Below, piece by piece: positions 24,035-32,068 of a DNA stretch of 32,068 nt (positions within the stretch are counted from its first letter, which is position 1; each line of letters starts with the position of its first letter). The notes under the pieces were generated by a model. The model saw nothing but the letters and a program-made list of their open reading frames with translations, did no database searches and was not told where the DNA came from. Made by a program: the position numbers and the translations under genes. This DNA is from Bacteroidota bacterium (GTDB lineage Bacteria; Bacteroidota; Bacteroidia; Sphingobacteriales; Sphingobacteriaceae): the NCBI GenBank assembly GCA_013288485.1, contig JABDBW010000027.1:1-32068 (forward strand), given 5' to 3'.

Positions 24035-24563
24035 AGCTAACATATTTTCTGTCATTATGCTTAACTTCAACTGCTCCTGCTTCTTTTAGTAAATTAGTAA
24101 TGTCGTCGTGAGGTATATTTCCTTTAGCGTCAATAGCTATCACAAAACGGTCGTTGGTTGCCCTGAAATCCATTACCCGCGGCGCACGGCCCGGGAACAG
24201 GTGTGTGGCATAAAAAAACGTGAAGCCCATTCCGAACGACGCAAATAATACCGACCATTCAAATGTAGCCGGGATAAAATCGGGTACGGCAAAGTGCGGC
24301 TTTCCGCCTATGTTCATTGGCCAGTCATGTACAAGGAAATAATAGATCAAAATAAATATGGTTGTTCCGCCTAAACACCCAAACATAAAGGCCGCATAGC
24401 CTAAGCGGGAATCTTTTATACCCAATTTTGCTTCAATGCCGTGAATAGGCATAGGTGTATACACATCATAAATAGGGATACTATTTTTTTGCAGTTTGTC
24501 AATCCCGTGCATCATATCATCCGGGTCGTCAAAAAGGCCTAATATAAATTTCGTGCTGCTCAT
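24027..24563 (-). CDS. actD: Alternative complex III subunit ActD (DUF3341)
   Basis: 178 residues. The N-terminal FILGLFDDPDDMMHGIDKLQ and the ...YTPMPIHGIEAKLGIKDSRLGYAAF stretch are diagnostic of DUF3341/ActD. Two membrane helices follow (about 57-78 and 97-115), then a cytoplasmic domain of about 60 residues ending DRFVIAIDAKG and a KEAGAVEV segment. ActD is a structural membrane subunit without cofactors. It lies 3 bases after actC and overlaps actE, in the canonical actABCDEF order. Confidence 0.92.
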   Translation of the reverse strand: MSSTKFILGLFDDPDDMMHGIDKLQKNSIPIYDVYTPMPIHGIEAKLGIKDSRLGYAAFMFGCLGGTTIFILIYYFLVHDWPMNIGGKPHFAVPDFIPATFEWSVLFASFGMGFTFFYATHLFPGRAPRVMDFRATNDRFVIAIDAKGNIPHDDITNLLKEAGAVEVKHNDRKYVSYE

Positions 24564-24566
24564 AGT

Positions 24567-26039
24567 TTATGCGTTTTCGTATTCTGATACCTCAACACTA
24601 TCAAATTTTATTAAATTTTTCTTGTAGAACGCCGTTTTCTCTGCCTCAAGGTGCCCTTCTTCCAGTTCCTTACGCTTGGCCTGTTCGCTTTGTTCTTTCA
24701 GCAATAGTTTTACTTCGGCCATCGCTATCGAAAGGAATACCCGTATAAACAACAGGAATAAAGTAAAGAATACGCCTATTGAACCAATAAATACGCTTAC
24801 ATCAACCCAGGTTGGATAAAACATGGCCCAGCTTGACGGAAGATAATCGCGGTGCAGCGAAGTAACAATGATAACAAAGCGCTCAAACCACATCCCGATA
24901 TTTACGATAATGGATAACACCCATGACATTGGGATATTGGTACGCACCTTTTTGAACCACATTACCTGCGTCATGAGCACGTTACAGCCATACATCATAC
25001 AGCCTGCCCACCAGTAGGGGCCAATAAACCTGTTCAGGAAAGTATATTGTTCATACTCTCCGCCCGAGTAATAAGCGATAAAAAATTCCGTAATATAAGC
25101 TACGCCTACAATTGATCCCGTTAACAAAATTATCTTGTTCATGGATTCAATATGGAACATGGTAATATAGTTCTCTAAGCCTAATACCTTACGTGTAACC
25201 AACAACAAGGTTTGCACCATGGCAAAACCTGAGAAAATGGCCCCGGCAACAAAGTATGGAGGGAAAATGGTAGTATGCCATCCCGGTTCAAGGGATGTTG
25301 CAAAGTCCATTGATACCACACTGTGAACTGATAATACAAGCGGGGTTGATATACCTGCTAATATTAACGATACCGTTTCAAAGCGCTGCCAGGTTTTTAC
25401 CGAACCTGTCCATCCGAAGGAAAGTACAGAATATACTCGGCGGTACCAGCCTTTTCCGCGGTCGCGGATGGTAGCAATATCAGGCAATAATCCTGTGTAC
25501 CAGAAGAGTAATGATACGGAAAAATAAGTGGAGATGGCAAACACGTCCCAGATCAACGGTGAGTTAAAGTTAACCCATAACGAACCGTATTGGTTAGGTA
25601 ATGGTAAGCAATAAAGAGCCATCCAGGGGCGGCCCATGTGGCAAACCACATAAGTAGCCGCACAAATTACCGCGAAGATGGTCATCGCCTCTGCAGACCG
25701 GTTAATAGAGTTGCGCCATTTTTGACGGAACAATAAAAGCACGGCCGAAATAAGCGTTCCGGCGTGGCCTATACCTACCCACCACACGAAACCTGTAATA
25801 TCCCAGGCCCAACCTACTGTTTTATTCAGTCCCCATGAGCCTATACCGTACCAAAACGTCCAGCTTACGGCAAACACCCAAAGGCACGCGCCCAATGATG
25901 CTACCGTAAAACCTATCCACCAGGCTTTATTAGGTTTATTTTCAACAGGGAACAGAACATCCTCTGTAACTTTGGCATAGGTGATGTCTTTACCCGTTAC
26001 CAGTGGTTCCCTTATTATCGATTCTTTATGAGATGCCAT
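24567..26039 (-). CDS. actC: Alternative complex III quinol-binding subunit ActC (NrfD-like)
   Basis: 490 residues with about ten helices of the NrfD/PsrC type. Recognisable segments are WDITGFVWWVGIGHAGTLISA, CHMGRPWMALYCLPLPNQYG and SLHRDYLPSSW. In the known complexes ActC holds the menaquinol site at the periplasmic face, next to ActB iron-sulfur clusters. The C-terminal tail (AEVKLLLKEQSEQAKRKELEEG and on) is charged and probably helical in the cytoplasm. It lies 18 bases after actB and 3 bases before actD. Confidence 0.94.
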   Translation of the reverse strand: MASHKESIIREPLVTGKDITYAKVTEDVLFPVENKPNKAWWIGFTVASLGACLWVFAVSWTFWYGIGSWGLNKTVGWAWDITGFVWWVGIGHAGTLISAVLLLFRQKWRNSINRSAEAMTIFAVICAATYVVCHMGRPWMALYCLPLPNQYGSLWVNFNSPLIWDVFAISTYFSVSLLFWYTGLLPDIATIRDRGKGWYRRVYSVLSFGWTGSVKTWQRFETVSLILAGISTPLVLSVHSVVSMDFATSLEPGWHTTIFPPYFVAGAIFSGFAMVQTLLLVTRKVLGLENYITMFHIESMNKIILLTGSIVGVAYITEFFIAYYSGGEYEQYTFLNRFIGPYWWAGCMMYGCNVLMTQVMWFKKVRTNIPMSWVLSIIVNIGMWFERFVIIVTSLHRDYLPSSWAMFYPTWVDVSVFIGSIGVFFTLFLLFIRVFLSIAMAEVKLLLKEQSEQAKRKELEEGHLEAEKTAFYKKNLIKFDSVEVSEYENA

Positions 26040-26057
26040 ATATAGCTATTGTAAATA

Positions 26058-29000
26058 TTAAGCTTCTAATTCGGTTGTATTTCTAACTTTAACCTGGTAA
26101 CCAATACCGGGCTGTACGTTTAACTCTTCCAGTACATAATAGGTTCTTTCGCTCCTTAATGCTTTTGACACTTCCGAGTTCGGGTCATTTCCGTTACCGA
26201 AAACGATCGCGTTGGCAGGGCATGTTTGCTGGCAAGCCACCTTAATATCGCCGTCTTTAACAGGGCGTTTTTCAATTTTAGCTTTTAATTTACCTGCCTG
26301 TATACGTTGTATACACATAGAACATTTTTCCATAACCCCACGGAAACGGGTAGTTACATCGGGGTTTAATACTAACTGGGTATGTTGCTCGGCCAGGTAG
26401 TTTTCAAAGCGCGAATCGTTCCAGTAGTTAAACCAGTTAAAGCGGCGAACTTTGTACGGACAGTTGTTAGCGCAATAACGTGTACCCACGCAACGGTTAT
26501 AAGCCATGTGGTTCAACCCTTCTGACGAGTGAACGGTAGCTAATACCGGGCATACTGTTTCGCAGGGTGCATGTTCGCAATGCTGGCAAAGCATAGGCTG
26601 GTGAACAACCGATACATTATTTAAATTAGCCAGTTTATCAATTTCTCTTTCTTCGGTAATGCTTTTACCTTCTTCGTTAAAGCTGTAGTAACGGTCAATG
26701 CGTATCCAGTGCATTTCGCGGCGGCGGCGCACCTCATCACGGCCTACAACAGGCACGTTATTTTCGGCGTTACAGGCAACCACGCAGGCACCGCAACCGG
26801 TACAGGCGTTAAGGTCAATGGCCATTACCCAGTTGTACGGTGAGTTTTTATATTCTGTGTCGCTGTAATCTTCCCACAAACTCTTGTAATCTTTATGCGC
26901 GCCATCCTTACCGCTGTTTTTGTAAGGATTTTTCTTGTATTCGGTAAATGATGCTTCGCGGATATTGTTACGGCCTTCGTACGAATGGTGTGTTTGAGTT
27001 TGAGCCAAAATTATATTATCGCCCGTTGCCGAAACTGCGGCCACACCGGTTGTTTGGAAAGTACCGTTACGGAAGCTATGGAAAGGAAAGGCATTTTTAC
27101 CCACACCCGATTCAATTACCACACCGCCTTTTGCACGGCCATAACCAACCGCCACTGATATGGCACCCTCGGCCTGGCCGGGTTGCAATAATACCGGTAA
27201 AGCAATAGAAGTTCCGTTTACATCAATAGTAATTATGTCGCCTTCCTGCAGGTTTAATTTTTTAATATCGGTTAATGAAATAGCGGCAAAGTTATCCCAT
27301 GTTACTTTGGATACCGGATCAGGCAATTCCTGTAACCACGGGTTGTTTGCACGTTTACCATCGCGCATGGCTACGGTTTGGTACAGGTGCAGTTCCATTT
27401 TACTATCGCCCGAAGCGGCCAACTGCGCGCTTTGCGCCAAAATGGTTTGCGCAACAGCATTCAGGTCGCGGCTAAACGAATAAGAACCCGCTGGCTTGCC
27501 GGCTGCTTTAATAAAGCCGGTTTGCAACAAGGTTTCCCAGCCTTTCTGGCCCGATAGGCCGCCTTGTGCTAAAATAGTCTTGTCCCAGTTATTTCTAACA
27601 TAAGTATAATAAACAGGTACCGTATTACCCGACCATATTAGCAGGCTTTCTTCGGCCTGGCGCGTATTGTATACCGGGTTAATAGTTGGTTGTAATACTG
27701 TGTAATAACCTGCTACCGCATTATCATCGCCCCATGACTCTAAATAATGGTGATTTGGCGCTACAACATTGCAAACCGCGGCTGTTTCGTCCATGTGATC
27801 GGCAAAAGATATTTTCAACGGCACTTTAGCAAGCGCGCCTGTTAATTCTTTTGCATTATAATAATCATAAACGGGGTTAGCGTTCAGGAATAATACCGCG
27901 GCAACATCGCCTGTTTTGGCTTCATTAATAAACTCAACCAGGTCGGCATCGTTACCGGTATATTGGTTTGAGTTGTTATCCAGGTCGATGGTAGTTCCAT
28001 AGCTGCCTAAAGCGGCGTTTATGGCATTAACCAATATTTGTGCAGCAACATCATTCGTACCGGCTACTACCAGCGCTTTGCCTTTTGCTTTCTGTAATTC
28101 TTTCGCGGCAAGTATAATAGCGTTGTTGGTAGCGTTATCGCTTAATTTTTTTGTACCCGACAGCGAAGTGCCTGTAATAGCGTTGTATAAATTAATTAAA
28201 GCTATGCCTTCTTCTGAAGGTTTAAGCGGAATACGCACGTCGGCATTGGTACCGGCCAAACTCATACCCGTTTCAAACTGGATATGACGCGACATTTTTT
28301 TGCCTTGCAGCGATTTGTTATTCCGGTTTTGTACGTATTGCGCGGTAAATTCAACCGGCGATATCCATGATCCCAGGAAATCAGCGCCGAAACTTACAAT
28401 AACATCAGCCTTGTCAAAATGATAATGCGGCAATACGGCTTTACCAAAGCTATTTTGATTGGCCTGTATAATACCTGTATATGATACCGCGTCGTAAGTA
28501 ACGTGTTTCGCACCAGGGAACTGGACCACAAAATCGGCAATTACCGCCAGTGTTGACGGGCTGGTAACAGTTGATGATACGATACGCACTTTTTTACCCG
28601 CATCCTTAATTTTAGCTAATTCTAATTTAACATAATCATCCAGGTCGCTCCATTCTTTTTCAGCACCATCTTGGATGGGCGTCTTTACACGGCTAACATC
28701 ATACAGATCCAAAACAGATGCCTGGGCCTGAGCGCTTAAACCGCCCTTTGCTAAAGCGTCATTGGGATTGCCTTCAATTTTAATAGGACGGCCCTCGCGG
28801 GTTTTAACCAAAATGGCATGGCCCTCAAAAGTTGACGCGTAATAGTTGGCTACCCCGGGGGTTATCTCCTCAGGTTTAATTAAATAAGGTATAGATTTAT
28901 GTACAGGTACTCTTTGGCAGGCAGCCAGCGTAACCGCTCCCACACCATAGCCTACCGCCTTTAAAAAGTCGCGCCGGGGCGTTTTGCCTAATAAACCTTC

Positions 29001-29120
29001 TCCGCTTAAAACATCTTCGATAGGAATAGGTTCCGCGAACTCATGTTTATTTTTCTCAACAAATTCTGGCGTGTTGTTTAGCTCTTCTAAACCTTTCCAG
29101 TATTTTTTATTGCTATCCAT
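26058..29120 (-). CDS. actB: Alternative complex III iron-sulfur subunit ActB (Tat lipoprotein)
   Basis: 1020 residues. A twin-arginine signal is visible (R49-R-D-F-L-K54) and is followed by a lipobox L65-A-A-C68, so the protein should be folded before export and then lipidated. Residues about 90-700 resemble a molybdopterin oxidoreductase domain, which in ActB proteins holds no cofactor. The C-terminal third is a four-cluster ferredoxin part: CTGCGACVVAC, CQHCEHAPCETVC, CVGTRYCANNC, and CSMC with CQQTC. That gives 15 Cys, fitting three [4Fe-4S] and one [3Fe-4S] as in characterised ActB. It takes electrons from menaquinol at ActC toward the ActA hemes. It lies 39 bases after actA. Confidence 0.96.
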   Translation of the reverse strand: MDSNKKYWKGLEELNNTPEFVEKNKHEFAEPIPIEDVLSGEGLLGKTPRRDFLKAVGYGVGAVTLAACQRVPVHKSIPYLIKPEEITPGVANYYASTFEGHAILVKTREGRPIKIEGNPNDALAKGGLSAQAQASVLDLYDVSRVKTPIQDGAEKEWSDLDDYVKLELAKIKDAGKKVRIVSSTVTSPSTLAVIADFVVQFPGAKHVTYDAVSYTGIIQANQNSFGKAVLPHYHFDKADVIVSFGADFLGSWISPVEFTAQYVQNRNNKSLQGKKMSRHIQFETGMSLAGTNADVRIPLKPSEEGIALINLYNAITGTSLSGTKKLSDNATNNAIILAAKELQKAKGKALVVAGTNDVAAQILVNAINAALGSYGTTIDLDNNSNQYTGNDADLVEFINEAKTGDVAAVLFLNANPVYDYYNAKELTGALAKVPLKISFADHMDETAAVCNVVAPNHHYLESWGDDNAVAGYYTVLQPTINPVYNTRQAEESLLIWSGNTVPVYYTYVRNNWDKTILAQGGLSGQKGWETLLQTGFIKAAGKPAGSYSFSRDLNAVAQTILAQSAQLAASGDSKMELHLYQTVAMRDGKRANNPWLQELPDPVSKVTWDNFAAISLTDIKKLNLQEGDIITIDVNGTSIALPVLLQPGQAEGAISVAVGYGRAKGGVVIESGVGKNAFPFHSFRNGTFQTTGVAAVSATGDNIILAQTQTHHSYEGRNNIREASFTEYKKNPYKNSGKDGAHKDYKSLWEDYSDTEYKNSPYNWVMAIDLNACTGCGACVVACNAENNVPVVGRDEVRRRREMHWIRIDRYYSFNEEGKSITEEREIDKLANLNNVSVVHQPMLCQHCEHAPCETVCPVLATVHSSEGLNHMAYNRCVGTRYCANNCPYKVRRFNWFNYWNDSRFENYLAEQHTQLVLNPDVTTRFRGVMEKCSMCIQRIQAGKLKAKIEKRPVKDGDIKVACQQTCPANAIVFGNGNDPNSEVSKALRSERTYYVLEELNVQPGIGYQVKVRNTTELEA

Positions 29121-29159
29121 TTAAGCTGTACTATAAACTGTTATGCTAAGTTCTTTTAA

Positions 29160-30428
29160 TTAATAATGGCACTTGCCGCATTCAATACCACCCAATTGCG
29201 CCGGGGTAACTTTTACGCCTCTTTTAATCAAGTCATGCACCTGTATCATATTTTCATAATAGGCATTGCCTTTCATATTAATGTCTGTGCGTTTATGGCA
29301 CTGTATACACCATTTCATGGTAAGCGGCGAGTATTGGTAAACCTCTTTCATGGTTTGTACCGGCCCATGGCAGGTTTGACACTTTATGCCGCCAACTTTT
29401 ACGTGCTGCGAGTGATTAAAATAGGCAAAATCAGGCAGGTTATGAACACGTATCCATTGTATGGGCCTTGCTTTGGAACTATCGTATTTTGTAGTTTGAG
29501 GGTCATAACCCAGCGCATCGTAAATTTTATGTATTTCGGGCGATTCGGTTTTAACTACCTTATGGCAGTTCATACAAACGTTTAATGAGGGTATAGACGC
29601 GTTTTTTGATTTATAAGCGCCCGAATGGCAATACTGGCAATCAATTTTCATGATGCCCGCGTGCAGATCGTGGGGGAATTTTATGGGCTGCACCGGCTGA
29701 TAACCCTGGTGCACATTGGTATTCCATAAAGCAAACCAGGTCCAGCTACCTAAAGCAAACGTACCACAGAACAGGATAAAGAATACCAGTTTTTTATTTT
29801 TTGCCAGCTTTTTTACAGTGGCCCAACGGTCAACAGGAATAACATCTTCGCTAACTACTTCTTCAACTAACGATACGCCACCTTTCGATAATAACCGCTC
29901 TAAAGTGGCTATAACCCTATTTAATACCAGTATAATTATAAACGCCAGCACAATAACGCCTATCAGGCAAAAAACCACCAGGTCGCTCGGGCCTGTTTCT
30001 GCAGCAACGGCTCCTACGGCTGCTGCCGGTTTGGCGGCTTGCATAGTTTTCCAGTCGGCGCGTACATAGGCTATAATATTAGCCACATCGCCGTCTGACA
30101 GGCTGGGGAAGACAGACATTGCCCCCTGGCCATTATCATTGTAAACCTTCAACGCTTTCGGGTCCTTGGCCGCTATTAAAGCCTGGTTATTCTGTATCCA
30201 GTGCGTTAAGAATTTATCATCGGTTTCTTCCGTAATGACCGGGCCCAAGGCAGGGCCAGTCAACTTTACATCGATCTTATGACAACCGGTACAACCAACG
30301 GATTTAAATAAGGCCTCGCCTTTTGCAGGGTCGCCTTGTGCCTTAGCAGAAAATCCCCAAACAGTAAAACAGGCAAGCAGTAGAACCGATCCGGAAAATT
30401 GTTTAAAAATTAATGAGATGCTTCTCAT
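29160..30428 (-). CDS. actA: Multiheme cytochrome c ActA with an extra N-terminal monoheme domain
   Basis: 422 residues. A signal peptide (about 1-31) precedes a small cytochrome c domain with C46-T-G-C-H50 and a probable distal Met near 104 (GAMSVFP). Two hydrophobic segments (about 150-170 and 213-235) follow, and then the five CxxCH sites of the standard pentaheme ActA: at C264, C285, C350, C374 and C417, the last ending CGKCHY at the C-terminus. The classic ActA has five hemes, so this one has six. The N-terminal domain may be an extra electron carrier to the oxidase; it could also be how this lineage normally builds ActA. It is the first gene of the cluster, with a -7 promoter box 84 bases upstream. 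Confidence 0.94.
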   Translation of the reverse strand: MRSISLIFKQFSGSVLLLACFTVWGFSAKAQGDPAKGEALFKSVGCTGCHKIDVKLTGPALGPVITEETDDKFLTHWIQNNQALIAAKDPKALKVYNDNGQGAMSVFPSLSDGDVANIIAYVRADWKTMQAAKPAAAVGAVAAETGPSDLVVFCLIGVIVLAFIIILVLNRVIATLERLLSKGGVSLVEEVVSEDVIPVDRWATVKKLAKNKKLVFFILFCGTFALGSWTWFALWNTNVHQGYQPVQPIKFPHDLHAGIMKIDCQYCHSGAYKSKNASIPSLNVCMNCHKVVKTESPEIHKIYDALGYDPQTTKYDSSKARPIQWIRVHNLPDFAYFNHSQHVKVGGIKCQTCHGPVQTMKEVYQYSPLTMKWCIQCHKRTDINMKGNAYYENMIQVHDLIKRGVKVTPAQLGGIECGKCHY

Positions 30429-30512
30429 AAAGTGTATTGATGCTAAATATTAATTGTATAAGTGTTTTTGAAACTGATTAAAGACTACAGCTTTTATCGG
30501 ATTTTTCAGCCA

Positions 30513-30545
30513 CAAAAGTATAATTTATTAAATAATCGCTGACAA
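30513..30545 (-). promoter_or_regulatory. Putative promoter of the act-cox cluster (TTG / TACTTTTG)
   Basis: On the minus strand TACTTTTG (30520-30513) matches the Bacteroidota -7 consensus TAnnTTTG and TTG (30545-30543) lies 22 bases upstream of it, within the accepted 17-23 spacing for the -33 element. The predicted leader before the actA ATG is about 80 bases. It is the only promoter-like site I found upstream of the respiratory cluster. Confidence 0.5.
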
Positions 30546-30613
30546 CTAAATGACAGTAATAACTAATTTATAATTATTCTAAATAAATAAGAAAAAGAAC
30601 TTTGAGCACCGGT

Positions 30614-30637
30614 AATTTCCCTCTACAGGGGGAAATT
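30614..30637. terminator. Hairpin in the gap between speY and actA
   Basis: AATTTCCCTC (30614-30623) and GGGGGAAATT (30628-30637) form a 10-base-pair stem with one G-U pair and a 4-base loop TACA. It starts 10 bases beyond the speY stop on the minus strand, the right place for a transcription end, but there is no T-run after it. The remaining bases of the 219-base gap hold the actA promoter and no gene. Confidence 0.5.
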
Positions 30638-30647
30638 TAGAGGAAGC

Positions 30648-31628
30648 TTATTGCCCTAACAGCCAGGCAAATATCAATGGAACAACAATAGTAGCATCTG
30701 ATTCAACAATAAATTTGGGGGTATGGATGTCCAGTTTCCCCCAGGTAATTTTTTCGTTAGGTACGGCGCCTGAATAGGAACCATAAGAAGTTGTGGAGTC
30801 GGATACCTGGCAAAAATAACTCCAGAAAGGTATCTCGGGCATCTCCATATCCTGGTAAAGCATAGGCACTACGCATATCGGGAAATCGCCGGCTATACCA
30901 CCTCCCACCTGGAAAAAACCAATACCCTTGCCTGCCGAGTTTTTTATATACCAATTGGCCAGCCAGGCCATGTATTCAATACCGCTTTTCATAGTAACAG
31001 CTTTTATCTGCCCTTTTATAACGTATGAGGCAAAGATGTTGCCCATGGTTGAATCTTCCCAGCCGGGTACAACTATCGGCAGGTTCTTTTCGGCGGCAGC
31101 CAGCATCCATGAATTTTTAGGATCAATTTCATAATACTGTTCCAAATCGCCGCTTAACAGCATCTTATACATATACTCGTGCGGAAAATAACGCTCACCG
31201 CTATCATCGGCGTCTTTCCATAATTTATGGATATGTTTTTGTAAACGTCTGAAAGCCTCTTCTTCGGGTATGCAGGTATCGGTTACGCGGTTATAATGAT
31301 TTTCCAGCAGGTCCCATTCATCCTGCGGACTCAAATCGCGATAGTTAGGTACGCGCTTATAATGCGAGTGCGCCACCAAATTCATAATATCCTCTTCCAG
31401 GTTGGCGCCTGTACATGATATGATGGCTATTTTATCCTGCCGTATCATCTCGGCCAGCGAAATACCCAGTTCGGCGGTACTCATAGCCCCGGCAAGGGTT
31501 ACCATCATTTTACCGCCTTCGGCTAAATGGGTTTCATAACCTTTTGCAGCATCCATTAACGCGGCGGCATTAAAATGCAGGTAATTTTTTTCGATAAATT
31601 GAGATACGGGTCCTTTGGGAATACTCAT
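30648..31628 (-). CDS. speY: Deoxyhypusine synthase-like enzyme (bacterial SpeY type)
   Basis: 326 residues with the deoxyhypusine synthase fold signatures: MMVTLAGAMSTAELGISLAEM, IISCTGANLEED, HYKRVPNYRDL, GIGFFQVGGGIAGDFPICVVP and NEKITWGKL with the active-site Lys298. Eukaryotic enzymes transfer a butylamine group from spermidine to eIF5A, a protein bacteria lack. Characterised bacterial homologues are reported to make homospermidine, which suggests a role in polyamine synthesis here, but the substrate cannot be proven from sequence. It is cytoplasmic, transcribed alone, with its own -7 box at 31653-31660 and a divergent outer-membrane gene upstream. The hairpin at 30614-30637 follows its stop. 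Confidence 0.85.
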   Translation of the reverse strand: MSIPKGPVSQFIEKNYLHFNAAALMDAAKGYETHLAEGGKMMVTLAGAMSTAELGISLAEMIRQDKIAIISCTGANLEEDIMNLVAHSHYKRVPNYRDLSPQDEWDLLENHYNRVTDTCIPEEEAFRRLQKHIHKLWKDADDSGERYFPHEYMYKMLLSGDLEQYYEIDPKNSWMLAAAEKNLPIVVPGWEDSTMGNIFASYVIKGQIKAVTMKSGIEYMAWLANWYIKNSAGKGIGFFQVGGGIAGDFPICVVPMLYQDMEMPEIPFWSYFCQVSDSTTSYGSYSGAVPNEKITWGKLDIHTPKFIVESDATIVVPLIFAWLLGQ

Positions 31629-31652
31629 CTTTTATATAAATAGATACAGGCG

Positions 31653-31660
31653 CAAAAGTA
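31653..31660 (-). promoter_or_regulatory. Putative -7 promoter box TACTTTTG for the speY gene
   Basis: On the minus strand TACTTTTG matches TAnnTTTG and is identical to the box upstream of actA. It ends 24 bases before the ATG at 31628, giving a short leader. No TTG is present at 17-23 bases upstream, so only the -7 half is supported. Confidence 0.4.
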
Positions 31661-31734
31661 GGTATTTTGATGAAAAGAGAATTTTAAATTTCTCAAACAA
31701 TTTCTTAAAATTTATCTTCGTCCCTATATCATTC

Positions 31735-32068
31735 ATGAGAAAAGTTTTAGCGTTCCTTATTATAATTAGTATTGCAGAAGGTTTACAGTCGGTTAACGGG
31801 CAAAACATTGTACCCAAATTTATCCGGCGCATGTATTTTAATAAGGATACCAGCAAGCGCAGCAGCTTTATCTACCTCCCTATTCTTACTTCAGCACCCG
31901 AAACCGGGATTGAGATAGGCGGCGCGGGTTTATACTCTTTTTATACTGATACGCTTCGGCATGATACCCGCGTTTCGAGCATATATGGCTATGCTACTTT
32001 AACCACAAAAGGCCAGAACCGCCTGAGTTTAAACACCAGCTACTGGACATCAGGAAACGAACTTCATT
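31735..32068 (+). CDS. Outer-membrane beta-barrel protein, BamA/TamA-like (surface antigen D15 type), 3' truncated
   Basis: The frame is open from the ATG at 31735 to the window end, giving the first 111 residues. A signal peptide (MRKVLAFLIIISIAEGLQSVNG, cleavage about residue 22) is followed by RRMYFNKDTSKRSSF, then FIYLPILTSAPETGIEIGGAGLYSF, and alternating beta-strand sequence ending NTSYWTSGNELH. This resembles the start of Bacteroidota barrel proteins annotated as BamA/TamA family, without visible POTRA domains so far. It is divergent from speY with 106 bases between the starts. TATCTTCG at 31713-31720, one mismatch from TAnnTTTG, may be its -7 box. The rest of the gene lies outside the window, so the family call is tentative. 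Confidence 0.72.
   Translation, partial: MRKVLAFLIIISIAEGLQSVNGQNIVPKFIRRMYFNKDTSKRSSFIYLPILTSAPETGIEIGGAGLYSFYTDTLRHDTRVSSIYGYATLTTKGQNRLSLNTSYWTSGNELH

Noticed and set aside
26948-27483. Two open frames antisense to actB
   Set aside because: They are shadows of the actB frame, with low-complexity or Cys/Pro-rich composition and no recognisable domain.
29166-29585. 139-codon open frame antisense to actA
   Set aside because: It lies wholly opposite the pentaheme region, has no start context or family resemblance, and arises from the coding constraints of actA.

Overview
The window is a stretch of a Bacteroidota chromosome, most likely from the Sphingobacteriaceae (Mucilaginibacter/Pedobacter type). 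That placement is inferred from protein style (ActA-F alternative complex III, two subunit III proteins, DUF983, TIGR02453, DUF4286, LxxC lipoproteins), from the near absence of Shine-Dalgarno sequences, and from several TAnnTTTG -7 boxes. Coding density is very high. I see no tRNA, rRNA, CRISPR array, transposase or phage gene, and no gene-free stretch over 300 bases.

Layout. (1) 1-4237, + strand: 3' part of a MoxR-type AAA+ ATPase, a membrane metallophosphoesterase, a UbiA-fold membrane protein lacking its first Asp-rich motif, and a SAM methyltransferase. (2) 4238-8527, - strand: an operon of a lipoprotein resembling an S9 prolyl-oligopeptidase but lacking the catalytic Ser and His, then a histidine kinase with a large unrecognised periplasmic domain, then an OmpR-type regulator. 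(3) 8679-11381, + strand: a secreted TPR protein, a DUF4286 protein and an orphan RmlC epimerase. (4) 11382-11638: an array of nine TGAATCA heptamers between convergent genes. (5) 11639-13573, - strand: OmpA-like lipoprotein, TIGR02453/DUF2461 protein and DUF983 protein. (6) 13610-30428, - strand: a respiratory block of about 17 kb. Read in transcription order it encodes ActA, ActB, ActC, ActD, ActE, ActF, CoxB, CoxA, CtaA, CtaB, two subunit III proteins, subunit IV, a Sco protein, a DUF420 protein and a small CxxC membrane protein. (7) 30648-31628, - strand: a deoxyhypusine-synthase-like (SpeY-type) enzyme, divergent from (8) the 5' end of an outer-membrane beta-barrel gene that runs off the window at 32068.

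The respiratory block works as one pathway. ActA-F oxidises menaquinol and passes electrons through c-hemes to the aa3 oxidase. CtaA and CtaB make heme A from heme B. Sco and DUF420 are probable oxidase assembly factors. A TAnnTTTG promoter upstream of actA probably drives most of the block. Two imperfect inverted repeats, one between coxA and ctaA and one between sco and the DUF420 gene, may set differential expression or mRNA ends.

Most worth a second look: the catalytically dead S9 lipoprotein in an operon with a two-component system; a textbook EF-hand loop inside a DUF420 oxidase-assembly protein; a Sco protein with Tyr where the copper-binding His should be; and a set of sequence-unrelated but similarly built intergenic repeats.
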